Shown: positions 34,127 through 44,708 of the stretch, piece by piece
Numbering within the stretch: the first letter of the stretch is position 1
Layout: each line of letters begins with the position of its first letter
Origin: Nephrocerus scutellatus
Lineage: Eukaryota; Arthropoda; Insecta; Diptera; Pipunculidae
Reading direction: 5' to 3'
Length of the DNA stretch: 64,000 bases
Assembly: GCA_947095585.1 (NCBI GenBank)
Contig: OX352762.1
Coordinates: 27,566,669 to 27,630,668, forward strand
Translations under genes and position numbers: made by a program
Notes under the pieces: generated by a model
The model's database searches: none
What the model was told of the DNA's origin: nothing
Seen by the model: only the letters and a program-made list of their open reading frames with translations

Positions 34127-35578
34127 TGTATCCGTTAAGGTGGCAAATACTTAAAGGGTTAATTCCTTGGTTAATTTCGTGAAAAAAATCGTATGGAACC
34201 CCCCATTTTCTATCCCTGCGGCCTGGGTAGCGTTTTAATGCGAAGATACGTACTTTTGACCTTACATCACCTCACAGCCTGTAACTCTTGCAGGCTTTTA
34301 GCTAAATTTTTTTAAATTTTATTTTCAAACAAAAAAATGCTTTTGAATAATTTTTTTTTGACAAATGTATTTTGTATTAAAGCCCATTCAATTTTCTACA
34401 AATCCACCTCACTATGTTTATTCATTCAGTTAACAGGAGCAGGGTTAAAATTAAAGTTTTATAAAATTAAGGAAAATGTACTTTTGACTTTACATGACTT
34501 CACACCCTATAACTCTTGAACGCTTCCACCTATAAGGTTACTCTTGGTCGTTTTTAAAACAAATGCAGTATTAAAGCCTATTCAATATCCTACAAACCCA
34601 TGGCACAATATTTAACGGCAACACATCTGCGATTACGGATGCGGTGTCGACCTTGAGGGTGGCGAATTGATAAATGTTCTGCTCACAACTAGGATTATTA
34701 ATTAAAAGCTGGGCGTGTCGTCTGCCAGAAGATCTGTCTGCAGAGAAACCCCACAAGGTGGAGTCCCCCCTTCTATGGAACTTAGCGGTGAATGAACTGC
34801 TGGTAAGCCAAGAGGTGAGGGCTGCAGAGTAATCGCTGATGCGGATGACGTTGCTATTGCCGTATAAGGAAAATACCAGAATACCTTAAAGGAACTCCTG
34901 CAAAATGGTCTCAACAAGCTAACTTCCTGTGCAGATAGCTGCGGCTTAGGGGTAAATTCTCACAAAACTGAGCTTGTCCTATTCACCAGGAAATACAAAG
35001 TTTCACTTATTAACCCTCCTTCCATAAAAGGTTACGCTAAACATTTCTGATCCTTCTTTTTTATGTCCTATATCCCCTTGTGGGACCTAGGGCCTCTACT
35101 ACGTCTACATGCCATCGCGTGAGGTTTCTGGCAATGAGCTTCAGCTCTCGCCGACTCTTCTCCAATTGTCGTGACTCCTCCTCAACTGTTATGAATTAAG
35201 AATTTGTAGTTTGCTATGGAACGCCTTTACGGAGTGTATAAACAATCCACTGCCACTTCCGTCGTTGGTTGGTTGTGCCTATTGGTTCCTGACCCGTTCT
35301 CTGGTAAAGATGTTCGTGAGAGATACGGTAAGGCCAGAAAACCGTTAAGATGTTCCGTAGGCACCTATTTAGATCAACAATGACCTTGTAGCTAAAAGCC
35401 TGCATGAGTTACAGGGTGTGAAGTGACATAAGATCTAAAGTACGTCTCTTTGCATTAAAACGCTATCTACACCGTAGGGGTTAAAAATAGACCTCCCCCT
35501 CCCATACGCATTTTTTCACGAAATTGACCAAGGAGTCATCCCTTTAAGTATTTGCAACCTAAACGGATACGCCCTGTA
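34127..35578. mobile_element. Long terminal-inverted-repeat element carrying LINE sequence
   Basis: Left arm 34127 to about 34310 and right arm about 35390..35578 are inverted copies. Shared words, in order inward, include 'gtatccgtt(t)aggt', 'gcaaatacttaaaggg', 'ccttggt(t/c)aatttcgtgaaaaaa', 'tagcgttttaatgc', 'acgtacttt', 'cctgtaactc(t/a)tgcagg' and 'cttttagct'. The arms are about 185 bp with small indels. The 1.1 kb interior holds a reverse transcriptase scrap and unidentified sequence, with no transposase. A third solo arm lies at 16745. It resembles a foldback or non-autonomous DNA element; the superfamily is unknown. Confidence 0.7.
34600..35030 (+). pseudogene. R1/jockey-like reverse transcriptase scrap inside the long-TIR element
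   Basis: Across frames the + strand reads CRETPQGGVPPS then LWNLAVNELL (motif B), a decayed ADADDVAIAV (motif C; the Tyr is lost), and CGLGVNSHKTELVLFTRKYK (motif D). The order fits an R1/jockey-type palm with at least two frameshifts. It is carried within a DNA-type element, so it was captured or nested. Confidence 0.65.
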
Positions 35579-35700
35579 TACGAGTAGACAAACTGACAAA
35601 CCACAAACTTGTATGTAAGCACACTGAAAAAAATTCCATTTGCTCTGACTAAGATAGTAAAAGGGAGCTTTTCAACTAGCCTTATGGATCATCATCATAT

Positions 35701-37075
35701 CTACAACCGGGGTCCGGTCATGGCCTCCCGCAAGAAGTCTCTCCACCGGTCCCGATTTCGAGCCGATGTCATCCAGTTTGGCATCGCTAAACTCTGGGTT
35801 GTCTGGTCTACGCCATCCTTCCAGCGTAGGTTTGGCCGACATCGCTGTCGTGTTCCATAAATCCTACCGCAAAGAACTTTCTGAGCAGGATCCTCTTCGC
35901 TCATGCGAGCTAGGTGTCCTGCCCACCGGAGCCTACCGAGCTTCACGATGTCGACATCGCGGTAACGCTCGTAGACCTCATCATTATAAAGTCTCCGGAA
36001 TCGTCCTTCTTCACATACGGGGCCAACAATTCTCCGGAAGACTTTTCTCTCAAACGCGGCTAAGAGGTCAGAATGCTATTTGCTAAGCACCCAAGTCTCA
36101 GATCCATATGTAAGTACTGGTATGATCATTGTCTTATATATCAGCAGCTTGGATGTTATGGTTAAATTCGTGGATTCGAAGAGTGTTGACAGACTACATA
36201 TAGTGGGCTTTGTTGGCTTTAAGAAATCGTGCGGGTATTTCTGGTACCATGCTGTTATCGGCTGCTACTAGTTGACCCGAGATAGTTAAAGGATTGCACT
36301 ACTTCAAATTTGCGCTCCACTATTTGAATTGAGGGACCAATGTTGGATCTTCTACTCGCAGACGTGGCCACCATGTACTTTGTTTTTCTCTCATTTATGT
36401 GCAGCCCCAGATTTCGTGCCGCCTGCTCTTTCTGGATGAAAGCTTCCTGTACAGCTCTTCGGTTTCTACAAACGATGTCAATAACGTCTGCGTAAGCCAG
36501 TATCTGAATGGACTTATAGAGGATTGTTCCTCTCGCCGTTACATCAGAGTCTCGGATCACTTTCTCCAACGCTAGGTTGAAGAGTACGCAGGCCAATCCA
36601 TCCCCCCGTCGGAGCCCGTTATAGATGTTGAATGGGCTTGATAGTGATCCGGATATTTTTACTTGGCTTATATTATTGGTCATGGTCAATCTACATAGTC
36701 GTGTCAGTTTATTTGGGATGCCGAATTCTCTCATGGCTTTATAAAATTCTACTCTGGCTATGCTATCATAGGCGGCTTTAAAGTCTATAAAAAGACGGTG
36801 TAGTGAGTTTTGAAACTCTCTAGAAACACCTGCTCAGGGTGTATATCTGATCAGTGTTTGATTTGCCTGTGATGAAGCCACACTGGTAAGGACCAAGGAT
36901 CCCTTAAGCGTATGGACATATCCTGTCTTGAAGGATAGAGGTGAAAATCTTATACGCTGTACTCAACAACGTTATACCACGATAATTGCTGCAGGTTTTG
37001 ATATCTCCTTTCTTTTGTATGAGGCACAGGATGCCTCTTCGCCAGTCTTCTGGCATCCCTTCTTCCTCCCATATG
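35701..37075 (-). pseudogene. RTE/CR1-like LINE reverse transcriptase, 3' 1.4 kb
   Basis: From 37075 leftward on the - strand: a decayed fingers region, FGIPNKLTRLCRLTM, SGSLSSPFNIYNGLRRGDGLACVLFNLALEKVIRD (motif B), and IQILAYADVIDIV (motif C with YADV in place of YADD). LHINERKTKYMVATSA (motif D) and FEVVQSFNYLGS follow. After a gap the C-terminus is LGRLRWAGHLARMSEEDPAQKV...DRWRDFLREAMTG. The clade is uncertain (RTE or CR1 type). It lies antisense within the Sobp intron and cannot be active. Confidence 0.75.
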
Positions 37076-37194
37076 GACAGTTAGTTGTAATTCAGCCTAA
37101 AGATTGAAAAGCTTTAAAGAATTTCAGTTTCATGAAAAACTATTTTTTTTATACTTTTCCTCCTTAAACTACCTGAATAAACAAATCTCAAAAT

Positions 37195-37325
37195 AACGCC
37201 ATCGCAAGCCGAACGCTAAACAATTGTTTTAAAACTAGTCATATCACATTCTGACTGCTAGAAGTCGAGATATACGAGTGGACGAACTCACAAACAAACA
37301 AACACACGCACGCGATGCAAACTGT
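37195..37325 (-). repeat. Family-B repeat with (CAAA)n microsatellite
   Basis: 'gccatcgcaagccgaacgctaaacaattgttttaaaac', 'ttctgactgctagaagtcgagatatacgag', then 'cacaaacaaacaaacacacgcacgcg'. It has the same layout as 29.4 kb and the inverted copy at 61.7-62.0 kb. Confidence 0.55.
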
Positions 37326-37349
37326 AGCTTATAACCTCCGGGTCAAAAA

Positions 37350-37675
37350 AAGATTTAATTGGTTTAAGCCTGGAACCTAGCTTCCCCACTCCCCCTGTCC
37401 CAACCACACTGACAACAACCCAACTGATCACTACCCCATTAACACCGCCCCACTGACCACACACCAACTTACACCCTTGTTTACACTAACCCCAACCACT
37501 AAGGCCCCAAATCCCCCACCCACCAACCCACCACTGACCAAAAAACTATAGCCTATAACCAACAGGGCTACAAACCCTGCACAATGTTGAAAACCAAATT
37601 AAAAGCGGTCCAGTAGTTTCTGAAATTAGCATACTATTGAAAGTGCAAACGTACCTCTATATAATAGTAAAGATA
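37350..37675 (+). repeat. C-rich dispersed repeat
   Basis: C/A-rich body with repeated 'ccaccactgacc' and 'cccactgaccacac' words, then 'gcggtccagtagtttctgaaattagcatac' and 'tctatataatagtaaagat' at the end. The body resembles 29.75-29.95 kb and 32.03-32.1 kb. It is non-coding. Confidence 0.45.
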
Positions 37676-37734
37676 GAATTATTTTTTTTAATAATGCTTA
37701 GCACAGCATGGGCGTTCGGAAATTAAGGAAAGGA

Positions 37735-37985
37735 ATAGGTGAGATGTCTATTTCTTTTATGTCTTTTGAACACCGCTTATGAAAAAAGCGATAAAACAGC
37801 AACAAGCAGGAAACGTTCCTACGATGTTCAAGCGATTAGATTGCGATATTTACGTCACCAATAAGTTTTATCGCGCGGTTCTGAATTTTGTCGAGTAGAT
37901 GCAATGTGGAATTACGGGAAAAAACCATTTCTCAGGCGATTCGCATGAAATTATGGTCTGGAATTTTGGATGCCGTTTTGAAATG
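37735..37985 (-). pseudogene. LINE reverse transcriptase scrap
   Basis: Shares 'aaaacagcaacaagcaggaaacgtt', 'aataagttttatcg' and 'cggttctgaattttgt' with 23.43-23.55 kb and 46.96-47.07 kb. It corresponds to the thumb/C-terminal part of the CR1/jockey-like element there. Confidence 0.45.
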
Positions 37986-38040
37986 TCCGTTCTTTGTTTT
38001 TTTTTCTTTTGACCCGGGCGGTTTTCCGACACAGCCTACC

Positions 38041-38290
38041 CTTTTTAAATTCTCTATATTAACTTCGCTTGCCCGTGGCTGGCTGGCAGGCTGGTCAGAT
38101 TTTGCGAGCAATTTTTAACATACTTCCCAAAGCCCGATTTTATTGAAATTTTGCACACCCGTATATTTCCGGTGACAACATTTTATATTAAAATTTAGTG
38201 CACCTCGGGCTTCGAGGTCGGGGCTCCCATACCAATTTTTTACAAAAAGTACTCGATTAGAGAATTTACACGAACAATTTTATTTTTTAA
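38041..38290 (+). mobile_element. Mini-me/Helentron-like element (array member 1)
   Basis: Complete short copy: 'tttttaaattctctatattaacttcg', a short GGCT run, the conserved unit 'ttttattgaaattttgcaca...tttccggtgacaac', and 'cgattagagaatttacac'. It abuts the next copy head to tail. Confidence 0.75.
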
Positions 38291-38686
38291 AGTCTCTTTA
38301 TTAACTTCGCGTGACCGTGGCTGGCTGGCTGGCTGTTTTTAACACACTTTCTAAAGTCCGATTTTATTGAAATTTTGAAAACATGTATATTTCCGGTGAC
38401 ATTACTTTTTATTATTAAGTTTAATCGGGCCGGGGGTCGAAGTGCTCCCATACAATTTTTTTCCCGCGATCAGATCATTTCATGCTATAATGACTGTGTT
38501 CTGTGTGCGCTGTGAGCTGTGTGCAGCGCTGCTTGCTTTACGATTGGGGTTGTTTTGTTGTTGGGTTGCAGTGCTTCATGTGTGTTTTTATATTTCAGCA
38601 TTTAAAGTGGAATTCAGTATACTTTTGGTTATTAGATAATTTACATGAAAAATATTAATTTTTATGGGTTGTTTTTTTTCTCGCTT
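38291..38686 (+). mobile_element. Mini-me/Helentron-like element (array member 2)
   Basis: Starts 'tttttaaagtctctttattaacttcgcgtgaccgtgg', then (CTGG)3. The 3' domain contains 'tgactgtgttctgtgtgcgctg', 'gcagcgctgc', 'agtatacttttggttatta', 'gataatttacatg', the A/T hairpin and 'gggttgtttttttt'. It is the same subfamily as 18145..18482 and 62812..63062. Confidence 0.75.
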
Positions 38687-39793
38687 TCCCGGTAAATTTA
38701 GTATTAATTGAATTGTGCCATAAGTATCGATAGATACTGTAACGACAGAAATTCATACGTCTATATAAAGAAAAAATAAAGAAAAATAAGGTAGATAAAG
38801 ATAGAGACGCATTCAACGCTAATATTTTGTATTGCATACTTTTTTGAAAATTTTAAATTCAATTTTATATTCCACAAACCAAGAGTTGTTAATAATTGGG
38901 TAGTTGTAGAAGTGCATTATATGTAGTATTATATGCGCGCTTTATAAGCCCTCGCCATTGACTACGTAAATATATCGTCACCGCATTTTTCTCTACTCAT
39001 GAGTCTCCTTAAACCGCGTTGTGAGAAATCGAGAAATGGTGGTTTTTTCTACAACAATGGTTCGTGATTAATATTATCTACAAAATATGTACAAATCAGA
39101 ATTTAAACTTTAATAATCACTTTATTGTATAAGGAGCTAAAATATTAACCAACAGGAAGCATGTTGCCAAATAATTGCACCGCTTTTGCGATTCCCATAA
39201 TCATATTAGATTTACTTTTCAGGTAAGACACACACAAAACTTTCATACGATAAGTACTCGTACGTTTATATCTATGTAGGTGCAAAAATTCTTCTTTGGT
39301 ATGGATACTGGGTCCAGATGATAGGGATGGTTTTTGCTTTTTGAATATAGGGTAGTAAAGTTGTATTGGGTAGTAAGTGTAAGGCGTCCTTAACTTATTG
39401 AATATCGTATTTCCGATGATTTTAATTATCAGAGCCGGTGGCTCAATATAGTACATAAATCAAATCTTCTTAGTGTTTTTTTAAAGTTATAGGAAGCCGA
39501 AGTAGTTGTATTATAATCTCTCCGACAAGTCTGTGCTGATACTTGTTGCTACGCTTGCTTAGTTACTCTGAAGAGGCACTGATTATATGATTATTATTAT
39601 GATAACAGAAAGTTTTTGTACTTCTTACTGGAAGACACTATTTTAATTCATACATAAACTCTGCGACAGATAAATAGGGACAGCCATTTAAAGAATTTCT
39701 ACGCTAATTATCTTTCATTTTTTGCAAATAATAATAATTAATAATTAAAATAATTTTTTATTATTAAAAATGATGTTATTGTGAATGTTCCAG

Positions 39794-39946
39794 TGGGCGC
39801 CGTGGCTCAGTGCAAATGCGAGTGGCTACTGAGCAACAGGTTCATGGTTCGAATCCCAGTAACACCAAAAGAATTTTCCACTGTGTCCCACCTCTCGCGA
39901 GTAATAACTTGTTACGGAAAGCTTCTCAATTCGCCGTTCATTTAGT
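39794..39946 (+). mobile_element. SINE, 3'-truncated copy
   Basis: 'gggcgccgtggctcagtgcaaatgcgagtggctactgagc', box B 'ggttcgaatccc', and the body to 'aagcttctcaattcgccgttca'. The last third is missing. Confidence 0.75.
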
Positions 39947-40589
39947 GGCTCTTTTTTTGCATTCATTGAAAAAAGTGTAATGCTTAATTGCTAAAAAGAA
40001 TAGCAATAGTTATAATTCAGTCGCTATTCTGAAAAGCATAGTAAAAGTTAGAGGATTTTTGTCTCTTTTTCCAGTGAACCTTTGAAAGTAGTTGAAAATG
40101 CAAAAATTTACGCTTTTAAGAAAGAGGAAGACAGTGTTCGACTTATTGTAGGTAAAGTACATAATTATTTAAAAAAAACTTTAAAATTATGGACAAGTTC
40201 GGGAAAGACGTGCTATCATTCGAGAATCTTCGAATTCAACACGGCAGCCAAAATAAAGGATAAAGTTGGAGTTAGTGATAGTTTCTAAAATTACAAAAAA
40301 TGAAGAAAAACCGCAATTGAACGCTGAATGAAAAATGAAGTGTTTACTGCTTTCGCTTTGCCGTTTTCTCTGATGAAACAAAGTTTAATTTAGAATTTAG
40401 ACGGTCCTGATGGCAACGCCTACTATTACAATGATCTGGATAAAGACAAAGTAAAAGACAAAAAAAAACTTTGTTTTTCGGGTACAAACTTTTATATATA
40501 CATCGAAATACTGGCGTATTTAGTTTATTATTTGATAATAATCGCCAAAATATCTGATTTTGAGGTCGGGGCTTTTTCAAGTAATTTTT

Positions 40590-41205
40590 CCACGCTTCAC
40601 ATGCGCCACACGCGACTTGCAACACGCGTCAAAAGCGGGATATCAAAATGGGCCCTAACATTGAGCCGCTTATCAAATTTCAGACGTCTAGATCGTGCGA
40701 AAGGTGGTTAAAAAAGACCTCAAAAAAGGAGAAAAAGGCGCGATTTCAATCCATCACATGTGCCACACGCAAAACGCGACATGCGTCATACTCGGAATAT
40801 AAAAAATACTACTCGGAAAATTTCAACTCTCTAGGTCGTGTGGAAGTTGGTTAAAAAGGACCTTAAGAAGTCGAAAAAAAAACAATTTCAATCCGTCAAC
40901 ATACAAGAAATGTTATTTTGGACTTATACACTCACAAAATTTCAGCTCTCTAGGTCGTGTCCACATGCGACACGCGTCATACTCGGAATATATAAAAAAT
41001 GCTATTTTCGATTTCAGCTCTCTAGGTCCTGTAGATGTTGGTTTAAAAGGACCTCAAAGAAGTCGGAAAAAAATGTCAATCCATCACACGCCCCACGCTA
41101 CACGCGTCCTACTCGGAAAATAAAAAATACTAGTTTGGACTTAGACAGGTCGTGTGGAAGGTGGTAAAAAGGACCTCAAAAAGGTCGAAAATACAGACAA
41201 AAATG
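40590..41205 (-). repeat. Family-B minisatellite, about 4-5 units
   Basis: Units of about 110-125 bp repeat 'cacacgc(g)acacgcgtcatactcggaa', 'aaatttca(g/a)ctctctaggtcgtgt', 'gaaggtggttaaaaaggacctcaaaaaggtcgaaaa' and 'caatccatcac'. They show indels and truncations. It lies in the Sobp intron. Confidence 0.65.
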
Positions 41206-42035
41206 GGTCGTCAAGTTAAATAAAAGTTTTTAAAAATAATTTTTACCAGACACCATAGCAGAGAAGGAGGAGTCATGGTTTGGGGAGCTGGTTCGTAGTA
41301 TGGTGCGATACTCTTTAGTTTCCAAAGCAACAAAATTACAGCTTGAAGTTACAAAACAATATTGGAAACAGCTTTCCCGCAATGTCAACAGATTTTTGGT
41401 TTGCTTCGGTGGGCAATAATCCTACACACATTAAGAACTGGATGAAAATGTCGATTCCATGGTTGGCTGCCGTACTCGCCGAATATTATGGAGAATGTTT
41501 GGGGGTTGTTATTGTTGTTGTTATATTGTTTACAAAGGTCGAAGGCAATTTGAAGAGGAAAAACTTATTTAAAATACGATTCTATGCCCAGCCAAATGTA
41601 CGAAGTAATATTAAATAAAGAAAGAAGTATACAGTTTTAAATGTATACCCATATTTGCTGTTTAATACTTTTCAATAATAATTGAAGAATTTTCCCTGGT
41701 GTCCCTATTCTATTGTCGCAATTAGCGTTCAAATTTTTTCAATGAATGCAAATGAAGGGTGGTAAAATTACGCCCGATCACCCGAACTAAATAATTATGC
41801 CTTTAATCTATGCACAATAACATAATAAAATGAGGTATTTTATTATCTGCAAAAAAATAAAAGTTAATTAGCGTAGAAATTCTTAGAATTGTTATCCCTA
41901 TTTATCCATCGCAGAGTGTACATATATACTCGTACTCTAATTATTACTTATAAAAACAACATCATATAAAACCTATACAATCTCTTAACGAACTTTCTTT
42001 TACTCTTCTTTTTCCTCTTACCTATTTTCTTACAG

Positions 42036-44074
42036 ATTATAACACTTGCTGCTGGTGTCACCGTCCAATTCCCGACAACTCACCCGACTTTCTTACCACA
42101 GCCGATGGACCTCGCTACTGCTCTGAAACATGCTTCACTCAAAGCCGGAGAGCTTCTTTTAAGAAGGCGAAAACGTGTGATTGGTGCCGTCATGTCCGGC
42201 ACGCGGTCAGTTACGTTGATTTCCAAGACGGTGCATCACAGCTGCAATTCTGCTCTGATAAGTGCCTCAACCAGTATAAAATGCAAATCTTTTGCAAAGA
42301 GACGCAGGCACAACTAGACATGAATCCACATTTGCGAGAGAAAGGACTGGAGGCGGCCGGGAGCAGCGCTGGCCTAATAACGCCTGATTTGTGGCTTCGC
42401 AATTGTCGAAGTCGGTCAGTATCGCCAGCGTCTACGTTATCGGTATCACCGACTCCGCCACCGCCTGTGAGTACAGCAATACACTCGTCATCAACATCTT
42501 CAATGGCAATGACTTCTCCGTCGGTGTACAAACCCATCATATCGGTTGCTCCAGTGGCGAAATTGATGTCCAAAACTTTGGGAATCATGAAGAACAATCA
42601 GTCGTCAAAGCCCAGTCGAAAGAAGCGACCGCTGCGTAATTGTGGAGTGGTTGGTGGTGCTGCAACTGGTGGAGGCAACAACAATTCAGTGAACAATAAC
42701 CAGCCAAGCAACAACGTAGGATCATCACCCAAGCTGGGCGCCCATAAACCTAAAGCAATGATGTCCGTTGCAACGAATCATCTTCAGGCAACAAGTCCAG
42801 CTGGTCGTCTAACAGGATGTACACCAAAAGTCAATCTTAGTCAGTTCGCTAACGTTCAGGATATTCACATGAATCTACCGCAAATGTCACCAATTGATCG
42901 CGTAGGTTCTCAGCAACAACAGCAGCAGCCTCTCCCGCATCCAGCATTAAGACCAGCAAACATTTTACCATCATTTTTCAATGGGCCCCTAAATGTACAA
43001 CCACTGCAACAGCAGCACCACCATCCACAGCACCAACAACACCAAGCGCTGTATTCGAATTTTCCTCCACGTCAAGAATTTATTCAAAATCCGCAAAGTA
43101 CACCGCAGTTTAGACTTGGACATCCTCATGTACCTCAAAAACCTGAAGCTATGTCACCAGATGTGACGGGACTTTCATCGCTTCTCGGAAATCCTCCACT
43201 TGTAACTGTCATGGTGCCATATCCGATTATTATTCCCTTGGTGATTCCCATTCCGGTACCGCTTCCGATAATAGATTTCTACAAGGCAAGTCTTTTGGAT
43301 AGAACTACTCCTAAGCCATCATCATCGCAAACAACGAAAGGTGAAGCAGGCCTTTCTGCGGAGTTGTCCTCCCCTACGCTCCCAACAACAACATCAAATA
43401 TAATAAAAACAGCATCATCCCCAACACCACAAGTCAAGACAAATGAACAAATTGAATCAGATAAACCCAGTTCGGCACCATGTGATAAACAGCAATCTCC
43501 AGATGAACCGCTGGATTTTACGAAATCAAAAGAAACTATAGTCAGTCAAGTACCATTTAAAATTAGGTGTGTTGAGCCTGTAGAAGCAAAAGCGGTTAGC
43601 CCTTTAAAAGCCTCCGGCCGGTTTATCGAACAGCCTGCAACAGAAACCACAAATGAAGAAGTTGAAGCCCTATTACTAGCGACATCTTCGTCTTTAATCA
43701 ACAGCAGTAAGCCCTCCAACTCCAACAAAACCACAACTGCTTATTTAGATGATAAACCAGATTTCAGCCAAGGTGCGTATCATCGCGACGCCTCTATTGA
43801 TGATCGACCAAACGAAGAGGAAGCCAACGAGAACTTGAGTGCCAAGCAAAAACTGCCCAAATTTAAAATTACTCGCTTGCACACAAAACGACTAATTAAT
43901 ACCAAAGAATCTCCTCCCCCCACCATCTCAGAGTGCAGTCGTCCATTGCGAAAGAGGAAAAGGATCATTGACTGTGATTTCCAGAAAATGCCGTCGACTG
44001 CCAAGGGCAATGAGGACCAACAAGCTGATGGTGCTGTCAGTGACTCGTGTAATAACCCGAAACTTAGAAAGTAA
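42036..44074 (+). CDS. Sobp: Sine oculis-binding protein homologue, zinc-finger and C-terminal exon
   Basis: Last coding exon, after acceptor 'cttacag' at 42035. Its first two bases complete the Asp codon started at 33038. It encodes 678 residues before the stop at 44072-44074. The first about 85 residues are two FCS-type zinc fingers, CCWC...YCSETCF and CDWC...FCSDKCLNQYK, as in vertebrate SOBP. Then come Ser/Pro/Thr- and Asn-rich stretches, Gln/His-rich tracts (42.91-43.05 kb), and the family motif VTVMVPYPIIIPL followed by Ile/Pro repeats (about 43.2-43.28 kb). Next are DEPLDFTKSK (about 43.51 kb, PxDLS-like) and the basic clusters RPLRKRKR and KPSRKKRPLR. An ATG at 42281 opens a 597-residue frame but lies inside the second finger region, so it is not the true start. 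Confidence 0.93.
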
Positions 44075-44133
44075 ATCTGTATAAGTAGGCGGGTTCACTC
44101 GCGAATCCTGAAAAGGATACAATTTATAGGTAA

Positions 44134-44207
44134 AATAAAAGCCACCAATGCAATAAAACAAAAGTAAAACCAGGCCATGTGCAATTTTGAATTTAATTTT
44201 CAATAAA
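44134..44207 (+). terminator. Candidate Sobp polyadenylation signals
   Basis: Three AATAAA hexamers follow the Sobp stop at 44134, 44152 and 44202. Any of them could define the mRNA 3' end; the choice needs transcript data. From about 44.3 to 44.7 kb there is only AT-rich sequence. Confidence 0.55.
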
Positions 44208-44708
44208 ATTAATCGAATGCTAGCTGTAAGTCCGCTGTCACCAGCCCAGTCGGTCAACATAGTGATAGTCTGTCTGTAGGGCTGTCAGCGCTCAAAGTGG
44301 TGTGCGTATAGTAGATGCATTTTTATATTAATTCAATTTTATTTTTTTGTATCTATTAACGATTCAAAAACATAAATAAAATAAAAGTAGAATAACAATA
44401 AAAAAAATGGTTTTACAATGTTTTTGCCTTTACCCTGCGTAATCACATGAATATTTTTTTTCTCAGCCCTATATTAATTATTATTTAATTATGGATTAAT
44501 TACATTTTTTATTGAGTTAATTTTTATATTTTACTTGAAAACAAAATGAAAATGAAAAAAATTATTTATTTATAGTTATGTAGTGCATATTTGACTTTAT
44601 CTTTAATATCAGTAAACAAAAAAACATAACGAAATACAAACCGAAAAATAATAAAGCAAAACTAATGATGTTTTTTTGGGCATATTTGGGTTATCTCTTC
44701 GATTACTC

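Larger units (their letters stand above)
33039..42035 (+). other. Sobp intron, 8,997 bp, repeat-filled
   Basis: Bounded by GT (33039) and AG (42034-42035, after 'cctattttcttac'). It holds family-B repeats, a 1.45 kb long-TIR element, a LINE RT remnant, two mini-me-like copies in tandem, a SINE and a minisatellite, listed separately. 33045..33750, 38690..39790, 39950..40590 and 41210..42030 show no recognisable feature. Confidence 0.8.

Noticed and set aside
42211..42597. Minus-strand 128-aa open frame over the Sobp exon
   Set aside because: It is antisense to well-supported coding sequence and shows no domain.
43501..43540. Firm call of a CtBP-binding site in Sobp
   Set aside because: PLDFT departs from PxDLS at two positions and conservation cannot be tested here; kept only as a hypothesis.
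42281..44074. Independent 597-aa gene starting at ATG 42281
   Set aside because: The frame is open upstream to the acceptor at 42036 and encodes two FCS zinc fingers before this ATG. It is the tail of Sobp.
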